Positions 12,201 through 24,100 of a DNA stretch of 64,000 nucleotides are shown here, piece after piece. How positions within the stretch are numbered: the stretch's first letter is position 1; the number at the start of each line of letters is the position of its first letter. Both the position numbers and the translations under genes were made by a program. Source of the DNA: Vigna angularis (taxonomy: Eukaryota; Streptophyta; Magnoliopsida; Fabales; Fabaceae); contig NC_068970.1 in NCBI RefSeq assembly GCF_016808095.1, positions 27,262,501 through 27,326,500 on the forward strand, in the 5' to 3' direction. The notes beneath the pieces are model-generated. The model was given only the letters and a program-made list of their open reading frames with translations. It made no database searches and was not told where the DNA came from.

Positions 12201-13154
12201 TTTTTTTTTTTTTTTTTTCGTTTCCTCCAACATTTCGGTTGACTTCCTCGCATCTTCATCCCACACAGTCGCAGGCCTATTCGTAGACAAAAGCCCCAAC
12301 GATTTCAACTTCCTCAAATACTCCTCGTCCAGACAAAATGGTTGAGGCAGCGAAAAATAACACAAGAATTTACCCTCGTGCTTGCCCTTCTTCCTCATGC
12401 TAGAAAACTCTTGGAAGGAAGATCACTGCTTTGACTTTACCTCCAATGCATTTATTCATGTGCTCCACATCCAATACTCTCTCGTACTCATAATCTACCT
12501 TGAAGCTGGAATAACCAGGACCCGGTTAAGGAGAGCCGCGAAGAACATGTGCTTCTGCAAGCACATCAAATGGTTCGACATCTGCCCCGAGACGCACACT
12601 GCAACCAAAAATTTATTAGCCTCGGGCCTCCACTCGATGGTCCTCCTTTCTCGCAGGTTCTGATCCACTATTCCACATGAGGCGTTCCGAAAATAAAGAG
12701 AGGTGGCAGGGGTGTAGGGACTGAGAAGAAGCTGCTGAATCTGTGAATTGAGGAAAATCTAGTTGGATAGAAGGGATTTGAGAGTGGGAGTTTGGGAAGT
12801 GGAATTGAGAGTGTGGAGAAGCCCTAATTGCTGTTGGCGCAAGAGGTAAAGGGCGCGCAATTGAGATTCCTCGGGTTGATGGTGGCGGAGATTGAGGTTG
12901 ACGGAGGAGAGGGAGAAGAGCGAGTGGGAATCGGGGATGACGTAGCAGAGGAGGATTGCGAAGAGAGGGAGAATGGCGAAGAGGTATCTCTTCTGAAAAG
13001 GGAAGTTGAAGTTGGAAGTGATTCGCGAAGTGAGGAGTTGGAAGTGGAAGGAAGAGGGAGACGTAGGCGCATTCCTATCCTTCCGATGGATGGACTCGTC
13101 TACTTCGTCAGAAGATGAATCCCTTTCCATTGCTGCCTGGCGGTGACCGGTCAC
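12201..13154 (-). pseudogene. O-fucosyltransferase-family (DUF246-type) pseudogene, 3'-truncated
   Basis: On the minus strand a start at 13154 (or the internal MERDSSSDE at 13130) leads to a basic/serine-rich tail and one membrane anchor (RYLFAILPLFAILLCYVIP), as in Golgi type II glycosyltransferases. An in-frame TAG at 12759-12761 interrupts it. The same frame then continues through family sequence (RNASCGIVDQNLRERRTIEW; VAVCVSGQMSNHLMCLQKHM; FFAALLNRVLVIPAS). A base is lost near 12500 (frame moves to VDYEYERVLDVEHMNKCIGG) and another shift occurs near 12415 (then FLCYFSLPQPFCLDEEYLRK). Homology stops after a DARKSTEMLEET stretch at an 18-A run (minus strand). About two thirds of the usual length, including the GDP-fucose site, is missing. 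No intron is visible in what remains. The family call rests on recalled homologues; the breaks are seen directly. Confidence 0.8.
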
Positions 13155-13337
13155 CGGAGGAGGAGGAGGATGACTGTTGTGTTAGTGTCACAGTGGAAGT
13201 TGAAGGAAGGAAGAAAATAACGTCTTGTCCTGTGAACGAAAACGAGAGTGTTACTGAAGAAGTTTCTTAAACAAATATTCCGTCCACGGATATTAACATA
13301 AACGGATCTCTTATCTCTTATCCTAAGTAGATATTTG

Positions 13338-14260
13338 GAGTAATTCTCCCTACACCTATCTGAATTCTTCCTGCATCTCCAAATTTAGTACATTACCCTT
13401 CCTTCTGAATACTTCACAATTTAAAAAAAAAATGAAAGAATCTTTTGAGATTACTTTTCAAAAATTGAAAGCCGAACCTTACACCCCCAAAACCCATTCC
13501 AATTTCCTCCCACCGCACTCCTTCTCTTGCTCTCTGGGGGCGGCTCTGTTTCCTTCTTCTCTCTACGCTCCTTGTTTTCCTTCTTCTCTTGCCACTCCTT
13601 GTCTTCCTTTCTATGTCGCTGCACCTCTCCCTCTTGCTTTCTCATTGCATCTCTCTGTGTCTTAATCGCGTTCTGCACTAAGGTTGGTGCTTCGTGTGTG
13701 TTTTTCCATTGATAATAAAAGGACAATCTCATTCCGGCAGAATCATAATCAACGTTGAAAATGCGATGTACCCTTAACCGGTGTTCGAACTGTGGTTAAG
13801 GGTCGTCGGTGTTCGAAAGGATCGCCGGTTCGAATTTCGGTTAGCCGTACTTCAAAGTGCGGTTCAACGTTGTTCCACTGTTCTAACCTAAAATAGACTC
13901 TTTAACTTTGCTTGCTCGATGAAGAGTGCTTCTCCCTGTAAATAATCAAAACAATTACAGATTAATAATAAATTGATAAAGAATTAGAAAAAAACTACAA
14001 CAAAAGTAAATAAAAAATTTGAAGCAGTGAAGTGCAATGAAGTGCTTCAGCCATAAGAGAAGCAAAGAGTAATGCAGTGCGACGAGAAAGAAAGTGAAGC
14101 GCGGTGAGAAAGAAAATGAAGTGCGCTGATAGAGGAAAATGAAATGCGTAGGGAGTGTAAGAATTGTGTGTGATGATTAAAGATTCTTCTGAGACAAAGT
14201 TTATGGAAATTAAATAAAAGTTGGAAGTGCAGAATAAATTAGGTGTAAGGAGAATCACTC
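13338..14260. mobile_element. Non-autonomous Mutator-like element (MULE)
   Basis: Terminal inverted repeats GAGTAATTCTCCCTACACCT (13338-13357) and, read inward from 14260, GAGTGATTCTCCTTACACCT: 18 of 20 match, and weaker similarity extends about 30 bp further in. They are flanked by a 9-bp near-duplication, AGATATTTG (13329-13337) and AAATATTTG (14261-14269). A 9-bp duplication with TIRs fits Mutator. The 923-bp body is pyrimidine-rich on the left and has GGTTCGAA-like repeats near 13790-13860. It encodes no transposase. Confidence 0.75.
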
Positions 14261-14310
14261 AAATATTTGTCATGTTGATATCTATTCAAGAATAATACGG
14301 ATACTGACGT

Positions 14311-14430
14311 CCGTATGAATTATGTTGGTGAAAGTTAAAAATTTTAATCACAAAAAAGGACAAAAGAACTCCGTATGAATTATTATGGTGAAATTTAAAA
14401 TTTTTAATTACAAAAAAGGACAAAAAAGGA
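14311..14430 (+). repeat. 60-bp tandem repeat, two copies
   Basis: Copies start at CCGTATGAATTAT (14311 and 14371), both ending in an A-rich AAAAAAGGACAAAA block. A few substitutions separate them. It lies just outside the MULE. Confidence 0.85.
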
Positions 14431-15145
14431 ATGGGAAAGGTGAAGGGAGCACACGATGAAGGGAGTAACAGTCATAAATCAGTAGCATTTTTTTATCATC
14501 ATCAAGGGTAGTTGAAACCAATAACTCAGATTATCATTGCAAAGTACACATGACTCTCAATACAAGCATTTTCCAAAAGGCATAAAAACTATTACTCATT
14601 TTACGTATTTTCATAAATGTTTGCGATAAAATGATCAACTTTTGAATTATTTTTTTAAAATCATCCCAACGGCAACCCCCAACACCTAAGGATACTTGCC
14701 AACAATTGATAAGCAGTTTCCTTGATATTCACCTCCTGGGGTTACAAGAGGACAAACTTCAAAATTATTTTCTGGAAGAATAATTTTAAATCTTCCTACA
14801 AAAAAAAAGAACAAAAATGCATTTCATATATGTAAAATATTAAATGCTTACAAGGAAATAGCATTAACCTTCAAAGAATTCTAAAGTCTTCACAGGAAAA
14901 TTTTCATGGTTAGCCAAACATTTAGACCAAAAATATATTGCCTAGAGAATAGTATTCACAGCGAGCTACTCTAGGGAACGTTATCTAACCCTTAAAAGTT
15001 GAGCAAACACACATGAAATAAAGGGTGACCGTGCTACAATATAATCAAAACTCACTTAAACATCAGTCTAGAGAGTCCAATACACAGATCAACGACAAAT
15101 ATTTGGCTGAGAAGACTTCCGCTTTGTGAAAGCAAGCAAGTTTTT
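14431..15145. other. Intergenic stretch 3' of the methyltransferase gene
   Basis: Between the 60-bp repeats and the stop codon of the minus-strand methyltransferase gene. It probably contains that gene's 3' UTR. I recognise no gene or repeat. Confidence 0.5.
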
Positions 15146-18100
15146 TCACTTTAAACGTCTGATCTTTTTTGTCGCATTGATAATGTTTTGACCAATCTCT
15201 GGGTGTTTAAACTCCAACAATTTATGAAGTTTAATAGAAGCTTCAGAGAAACAGTTATCCTCAATACAGGACTCCGATTTGAGTGCAAAATGAACCTCAT
15301 TGACGTCCTCGTCAAGCTGGAGACAGAAGAGGTGGCTGAAAACCTATATAAAGACAAGACAAAAAAAAAACAGTGAAATTACAGAATTACTACACTTTAA
15401 GCACAGTAAAGACCTTGATTTCGGTTGACAAGACATGGTGAAAAAATCATTCCACAATCAATACTTCATAATTAACAAAACAAATATTTACATAGTCCAT
15501 AACATCATCCAGGGGAAATGGCGAACGACCTAAAAATGTCTCTGCATAAAAAATAAATGAAATATTATACAAGAAAAAATAGGCTGACATTTTTTATAAT
15601 ACTTAAAATAGAAATTGTCATTTGAAACCGAAATGATGTCAGTTACCAAGAATGATATCATCTCATATTAGCTATATAACCGAGAAAGCACTAATAAAAT
15701 ATTAGGATGACCGGATCAGGTTAACCTTGGCCCATCTTTATAAAAAGCCCATTAAAACCGTAAATAGGTAGGCATTTTCAGGTATAGTTTTCATTGATTG
15801 CACATTTACTACTCATATCTACCTATCACTTGCATGTTGGAGTGCCTTATACAGACATACCACCTTCTTGGGCATTCGAATAAGAGCACATCTCCGACTA
15901 ACAGAACTTGTGAAGGTCTTGGCCGAGTTAGAAGAGGAGACATTATCTTGTAGGACCATCTCGGCTCTTGTAAGTACAGAAGCAATATGTGTATAGCATT
16001 TGTAATCTTCAACATAGAGGCCATTCTACTACCCCAATATAGGATTAATTCTAATAGGTATATTGTACGTCCATCTCATTAATGCAAATCAAGATAATTA
16101 AACCAGGATTCAAGTCGTGAATCAAAAAGTAAATTCTTAGAATCGGATAGTTGAATCAAAAATTAAAATTTTAGAGTCGTAAATTGAATTATGTATAGAA
16201 GGCAAAAAGAAACAAATGTGAAATGAAAACATACAATGTTTTTCAACCTCATGTCTATATGCACTATCAAGGTTGTCATATCATATCCGAAATATTGTTC
16301 TAGAACTAGGTGGTTCGTCACGGTCTCAATCTGAAAAGGCACCTTCATGGGTTAAGGGATGAAGGTACATAAACAACCCTTGACCTAGATTTCTAAATGA
16401 TACAGGATTTTAGAGCTATTCTAAATGGGTTGGAGTGACCTCGGCCACTACTTGGCACACCAATATTCTAACCTAGTGTCTACTTGAATAGTAAGTTACC
16501 AAATCTGACATTGTTTGCTTGAATTGAGTGTCATTGTTGGCATACCTCCTAGCCATGACTAAGAACATTCAAGAAGGATTGAAGTCGTCTGTGGAAGATG
16601 GATCTAAACTCTTTCTCTTAGGCCATCATGGAGCATATAGTAAAATAGGAATAATTTGGGTCTTGTATTATGGGTCAAGTAGTCTAGGATTTCCTTTTGG
16701 GTCCTATATTTTAGGTCAAGTAGTCTATGGTTTCTTTTTGGACCTTGTATTTTGGGCCAAGTAGTGTAGGGTTTTTGGTCAACTTGGGCCAACAAAGGTC
16801 AACACCCAATGTTGACCCAAGTGGACGTCTTTAGTGTGTGTTGAAAGTTTTAACCTAACTTGGTGAGCAAGTGTTGGACATCCCACCTGTGGTGAGTGTG
16901 GCCATGTGTCATGCTTTTATTGGAGAGGATTTTCCATAGATAGTGACCACATGTCTTCTTCCTAATGGAGAGGATTTTCACTTTGGTCTTCAAGTTAGGC
17001 CAAGCTTGTGCTTTTAGGGTTTTTCTTCTACAAATTAGAGATACCATAAGCCTATAAATAGAGGAGTTTCCACCCTCGTTTCTCACTTTGACATTAGTAA
17101 TAAAATGTTGTCAAATTGTTGAGTCATTCATATTAATCTCTAAAGTCAAGGTTAGAGCATTTCATGTGGCCTCCTCTAAGCACCTTCCTTTAGAGTTGGT
17201 CCAACCTCTCTAAGAGCACCAAAAAATACCATCCCACCATCACCTAATCACCAAAACCCTGAGCATCATTACCCTTTATCCACCTTTGCTTCCACCATTA
17301 CCCTTTATCCACCTTTGCTTCCACCATTACCCTTTATCCACCTTTGCTTCCACATCTTTACCATCACCATAGTCTCTCTTCTAGTTTGGAATTCCTTGCT
17401 TGGAGGAGGAGGCTATCAGTCATCGTATCTAAAATATTATCCACTTTAAAACTTGATGGTTTAGTCACAGTTTGTCCTTACCTCAGCATGTTAAGGTTGG
17501 GTCATACGACCCCACCCACTTTGGGTGTGACCCGCTTCTGTCCAGAATCACATGATTCAGTTCAATTCAGGCTGCAATTCAGCCTCTGGAGTGATTCAAA
17601 AAGCAATTTGCATTCCCAGAGGTCTCAATAGGACGAATCATATTGTTTACCTGGCACTAACTACACCTATGCAGATGATACCATTAATAAGATATAAGCA
17701 TGAAAGCTTTCAAACAGCTGAGAATCTCTATCTGAAGACTTGGCCAACAGGACATTATTATATTGGGATTACAATTTTTATGTTAATAACAAGTATTGCC
17801 ATTTCACAAAGGAAATATGGTCTGATACCCACTTGAACTCTTCAGAATAATTCTGAATTTATCTCAGCACCTGTAAATTTATATTAAATGATAACAATTC
17901 AATTCCCCAATAAAAAATAAGTCATAAACGTTAGAAACAACCATAGAAAACAAATTTTAAGTTTAACTCAATCTTATAAAATCAAATTGGTAAGATGATA
18001 TTTGCTCACTATATGTATACTATAACTTGATTATATACGAGATCTTCAACAAACTCCCTCATAGCAAGGATTGAACATCTCAAGTTTGTGAATAAAGGAG

Positions 18101-21100
18101 TCCAATAGCAAATGGCATGATAAGTCCTTCCAACCTTGTAAGAATAGACAACAATAATCTTTGATAGCATTCTATAAAATAGACTTTAAGCTTAATTCAA
18201 CCTCAAACTTGTAAGATAAGGTTTGCATCCATTTATATAATATAATTTGACCAAATATTTAGTCAATGTTGGATCACCAATAATTAATATATTCGGTTGT
18301 CGCCACAACAACAGTACTATGGATCCTATTTGAAGCTTCTTTCAGGTCAAGGGGCACAATTGAAAAACCTTGAAAGATATCATCACCTATTAGACAGACT
18401 TAATTACATTTATGTCACTAGACCAGACATCACATTCACAAATGCAGGTAGTATAGTTCGCCAATTCCTAAAGGTCCCATGTGATGGTTATTGGAATGTT
18501 GTGATACACATCCTTTGACGCATCATAAATGCACCAGGTCACGGTTTAATATATGCAGATAAAGTCAAATCCAAAATTGTTTATTATTCTGGTGCTGATT
18601 AGAATCACCGTTAGATAGGAGGTCCACTTATGGTTATTGTGTTTTCATTGATGGGAACTAGATTTGTTGGAGGAGGAGCACGAAGAAAACAACAGTAGTT
18701 GTATCCAGTGTTGAAGTTGAGTACCAGCTATGGCAGCAGCTGCTTACAACATTACATGGCTTAAATAACCTCTCCATCTCTTAAATTTCGAGATACACAA
18801 GATACTCCACTAATATGTGGCAATGAAACTACCATTTACATTGCATCCAACCTAGTCTTCCATGAGCAAACTAAACACAGAATTTATTATCTTTGTGAGA
18901 GAGAAGATGCTCTCTAGAAAAATCATCACTAACTTTCTCAACTCCATTGACCAACTTGCGAACATGATCACTGAATCCATAAAGAGCTCTCAGGTTGATC
19001 ACATTTGTAACAAATTTGGCTCATATGACATACACTCCAACTTGAGATGAAATGTAAAATATATAATTTGATTTTAGTAATTAGGGAAATATGTATAACT
19101 AATAATTAAATATTACCCATTACTAGGTTTCCCTATATTATACTTTGAATGATTATAATTAAAGGATTTACTTGTGTAATTAAACAAACAGAGAAACTCT
19201 TTAATAACTAATAATTAAAGCCTCAAAATTTGGAGTACTTTTCTTTAAGAATTGAAGCGGTTTTAGCAAGAGCAAAGTAAGTGAATTTTTCAAAGTGTGT
19301 TGATAGTGTTTGGTGTTTGCCATCATTTTGTCATTAATTGGATAGAAAAACTTCAAAGGAAAACATATGCCCTACCCTCTAAGTATGTTAATGTTTCCAT
19401 GGCCACTTGGGACTTTCATGTTTATACGTACTGCCACTTCACGATCTCCTTATATTACCCAACCCGGGAACCTTTGGCCATTATAAATTTTGCTTCTCTC
19501 AAGAAAGAAAAGGACAAAGCTTATATGATTTCAGTATTACATTCCAACTATGATTGAAATTTTACCGGGTAATCCACATAGTAAGGGTTTGAATAAAGGG
19601 TCAAGTGATCAACATAAGTTTCAGTCCAAAAATACCAAAAAAAGCACCAAAAAACTGCATTTAATCAGTTCAAAGGGAAAAAATAGAGATGCTGTTAAAC
19701 ATGCTAATAATAAATCTTTAATCAAACAAATTAAAGATCCAGACATTAAAACTCGGTCCAAACTGAATATCATGACACTCATTTATTTTTTACCTTTTTC
19801 ATTTTCGAGAGAGCCATATCCTTAATGGCTTGGGACCGTGACACCAAATTGACGACGAAGAGACCATTCTCTGACAACTTATCCTTTACAGTCTCAAGAA
19901 AAAACTCATCCAAAAAATCTGGAGCAGGGCATGTCAATCCCGAGCTGTACAAAACATGTAATAAATAAATAGGATTCTCTAAAATCACAGAAGATATTTT
20001 TTCAAATCCCATGACGGCCTAATACCATTTTTCTTGGCCATTCTTTAATATCTTAATGTAATAACCAAATGCATAATTCAGTTCACCTTGGGTCCGAAGA
20101 GTCCACATCAACAATAATGATATCAACTTTTGTAAGTTCTACACCAGCATGAGACACAGTAGAACTTTCATTTAAAGGAGACTCTGTGTAACTACAGTCA
20201 TTACTTTTTCCATGAATTTGAGCCACTCCAGAATTGTCAATCTCTTGGACAAATTGGATCCCATCAGCTATGTGCACCTGGATTCCCCAAAGTCACAAGA
20301 TTCAATAAGTCATATTGTGATCTCCTATCATGAGACAAATTCAAAAATTCTTAAATTACAGTGTTTTAGTATTCTGGACACAGTCCCCCACCCCCCACAA
20401 GTAAAATATAAGTTGTTCAGTCTGTAGTTGCACATTTTTGCATACACGCACATTTGGTTTTAGAAAAGAAAAGAAAAATCATGAAATCAAAATTACTTGC
20501 CACAGTCAACATTGTATGATTACAAGGGATGGGAAAGTTAGCAATCAGCCTTCACTTTGACCAGTCCTAATTTGACATTAATGTTCCACAATATGTCAAG
20601 AGAAATACAGGAATGCATATTTAACTACCTTTAGTCGTTCATCCTCCATAAAACTGAAGTAGTCCTTTGCAATATCAACAATCACGGGGTCTAACTCCAC
20701 AGTCTGTAGGTAAAAATCGTTATCAAACCATGTGATATTAATCATCAGAAGAATTGATCATTAGGGACGTGGTCTGAACTCCAACTGTTTCCCCTCACGG
20801 CACAACAGGGAAAAACATATTACCTCAATCTCTAAAAAGGGGACACAACCATGAAGAAACATGGGAAGTAAACCTGCTCCAAGACCTATTATTACTGCTT
20901 TTACCTGAGATATGCCACTTGAATATATCAGCAATAATGAACAAGAGAATGTTTTAGATCATGAATCTTTTAAAGAATTTGAAACAAGTTAATTTGACTT
21001 GTATTTACAATTACCAATTATTGGAAACTACAGTACTTAATGTAACTAGAAAATAGTTTGTGCATCACTTGATAATTTATCCTTCCATACATGAATTTTC

Positions 21101-24100
21101 ACTCCAACAAAGACAAAATTCCCTGAACTTGATATTATATCAGACAAGTGAAATTTCCCAATCAGCATCACGATAGCCAATTCCATCAACTTTATCTATC
21201 ATGTGTTCCCACCTACTTAAGATATGCACCAAAAAATTGATACTTATGCAGTTATTTCAACACTAATCTCTCCACCCATAAAAGACACTCACTTCAACCT
21301 TAAGGAGGTAAATAAATCCCTTAAAGAGAATGGCCTTTTACATAGCTAGGACTAAAGTGATTAATACTAAAATTTAGGGACTGCAGGTTTACTCTAATAA
21401 AATTCCTTAAAAAATGAAGATAAAGCAGAGATTGCACCATAAAAAAGTTCTTGATAAAAACAAATATATAAATAATTAGAGAATAGTTACTGTAATAAAC
21501 ATCAAGTGCTCTTTGCACATATCATTAACCAGTTGAACAATTAAATTGTTTAACAGTGGAAATATTTTATTGAAACCACAGCTCATTTATTGCAATTTCC
21601 CTAAATAAAAGTCAGAAATACTTGCCATTTTCCCACTTGATGCCACAGTTTCCATATAAGAAGATATCAACATGAATCCAGAAATAATTCCTGTATGATA
21701 AGAACTAGCTACATAGCCATGGTAGACTGTCAACTGGTTACTTGCTCCTGAAAAATCAGGAAAAAAATTACAGTGGCAAGAAAAACACAAGCAAATATTG
21801 CAAGCTAAAAAAGGAACAGTGTTGAAACTGTAAAAATCCGCTCTCTAATACTGTTGTTAAACAATTTTTAACATATCATTTTCATCCAAAATCCTCTTTG
21901 CATGAAACAAAGATTATAAGTACTTACATTTTATGATTTATCCATATTATGTAATATAATTATTTACTAATATTTATACTTTTTAAACAGTTTTAAATAT
22001 TTTAAGTACTTTATAATCTTTCATGGTATAAAATATAAATAAACCCTCCCGGAAAAAAAATTTGTACTTATCTATGCTTAATTAATATTGTTGGGTTGGA
22101 CAGTGGCCAATCTAAGTTGCAGGCCTAATACCTACCGCAAAGTCTGACATAAAAAGCAACACCCACTCTGACCCAACAAGCAAAGAAACCCTTGTCACAA
22201 ATAAGCTTTGTTTCATGGATGTCCCCTATTTTTATCTGTAGTAGTAGTTGCCTAAGCCACGTATGCTCTCAAGTGGCTGCTGTCATAGCATGATTTTATG
22301 CTTCTGCACTAAATCTGGCAACTATATTTTGCTTCTAGCTTCTCCATGAGATAAGATTTCCTTTGATAAGAACACAATACCAGAAGTGGATCTTCTATTT
22401 GATGGTGATCCTGCCCAATCCGCATCTGAGTAACAAGTGATCTTAGTATTGCCTTTGTCTTCATACAATAATCCTCATCTTGGACAATTTTTTATGTATT
22501 GAATAATGTGTCACAGCATCCCAAGTGGTCAGCACGGCCTTGACCCTAAAACCATAGCTGGACAACAGCGGCGCAGGAGCTATAGTTGCTTGTCCCGATC
22601 AATTTTTCACATAGAATTAGCGGAACAGTGGTAAAAGTAACTTCAAAGGAGGTACTTGAGTGTGAGCTTCCAGAAGCCATGGGAAAAGTACTTGAAATGG
22701 GCTTAAAAAGGGTGTGAGGAAGAAGGCAGAGAGCTCGCCGGCAAGTGGGTCATGCCGAAACAATGAAAAATACACAAGCGGAGACAGACTGCCGGTAAGT
22801 GCGTCATGCCGAAACAATGAAATATACACAAACGGAGACAGACGTGTGAAACGAACGTTCCAGGAAGAGGTCAGGCATGTGGGTGCGTCTGGCAATGGAT
22901 TGGAGCAGGGAATGAAGCACAGTGGTCCCTGGAGGAAGACCTATACAAAGCCTCACTTCCCACCTCACCTAACTGCTAAACAGTTAGGTCATTAATTCTT
23001 TCTCCTCCTCTCATACACTCTCCACTCCCTAACAAATATGCATTATATATTAACAAACTCAGGCCTTGTCACTAATGTCAAAGCAACTCTTGCAGGAGTT
23101 GCATCAGCAATAAACATTGAACAGTTTGAATACACGAGAGTCAAGGGGAAAATAATTACCAGCATTGTGTCTCTGAGATCCACTTTTTCTGGATTTGGAA
23201 GATGCATTCTTTTTCTTCCTCCCCAACTCACTAACCAATTTTGTAGGCAGCGATTCATCTTTTAGAAGAGCTTCAGACTGCACCAAATTTGCAGCTCTCT
23301 CGAAAACGAGACGACGAAAGACCAACTCTCTAGAAGGAAAAATACAATTGACTTCACTATCAACATTTTCATAAATTACATCTTCAACAATAATTGATCC
23401 AGTTAATGAAGATGTGACCTACAAAACACAACCACAATGATATTTGCAAAAATCAATCTCTCAAAAATAAGGAAACAAAATATGCTAAAATAAATGAGAA
23501 GATTCTAAAGATATTTCATCTTAATACAAAGATCCTGAAGAAATTTTTGTCCCAATAAACCCTATTTACAACACTCCCATTTAAGTTGGTAAATGAATTT
23601 TTCAATCATTCCCAACTTTCTCACAAGAACCTAATCTTCCATGAGGAAGACCCTTAGTGGAAACGTTTGTTATTTGTAGTCCTATAGAGACACAGGTTGT
23701 AACCACAAGGCCTTTGTCTAGAGTATCTACATGGAGTGTCTGTCACTTTCAATTTGTTAGATAATTATTTTCTATTGCAATAGAAAGAAGTGTTAGAATA
23801 ATTATATCTATGTATCATCATTAAGGCTAAGTAGGATGTAGTATGTTAGACAATCTATTAGTTGTACCTATAGTCGTACCTAGTTCTGTACCTAGGCGTC
23901 TGGTGTAGTCTCTTAATCTCCCATATATTCTTTCATTATATATAGAAGATTATGAGAGAGGTCTCTCAAGCCCTCCAAAATATATTTCGCTGTTTATAAT
24001 CTTAAGTAGAAGAAACTCAAAGGGTTGTCATGTATGATGAAGGAATCTCCAACATAAACTTTGCCATGACAACAAGAAAGTTCTAGACATACTATGACAA

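Noticed and set aside
12382..12663. A 93-codon plus-strand frame
   Set aside because: It is antisense to the O-fucosyltransferase-like pseudogene, whose recognisable protein motifs are on the minus strand.
12824..13118. Open frames on both strands overlapping the start of the pseudogene
   Set aside because: They are alternative frames of the coding stretch for the membrane anchor and serine-rich tail; no family match.
19297..19825. Two open frames of 86 and 91 codons in methyltransferase intron 15 and its edge
   Set aside because: No domain, and the second overlaps exon 15 of the minus-strand gene antisense. Base composition is like the surrounding intron.
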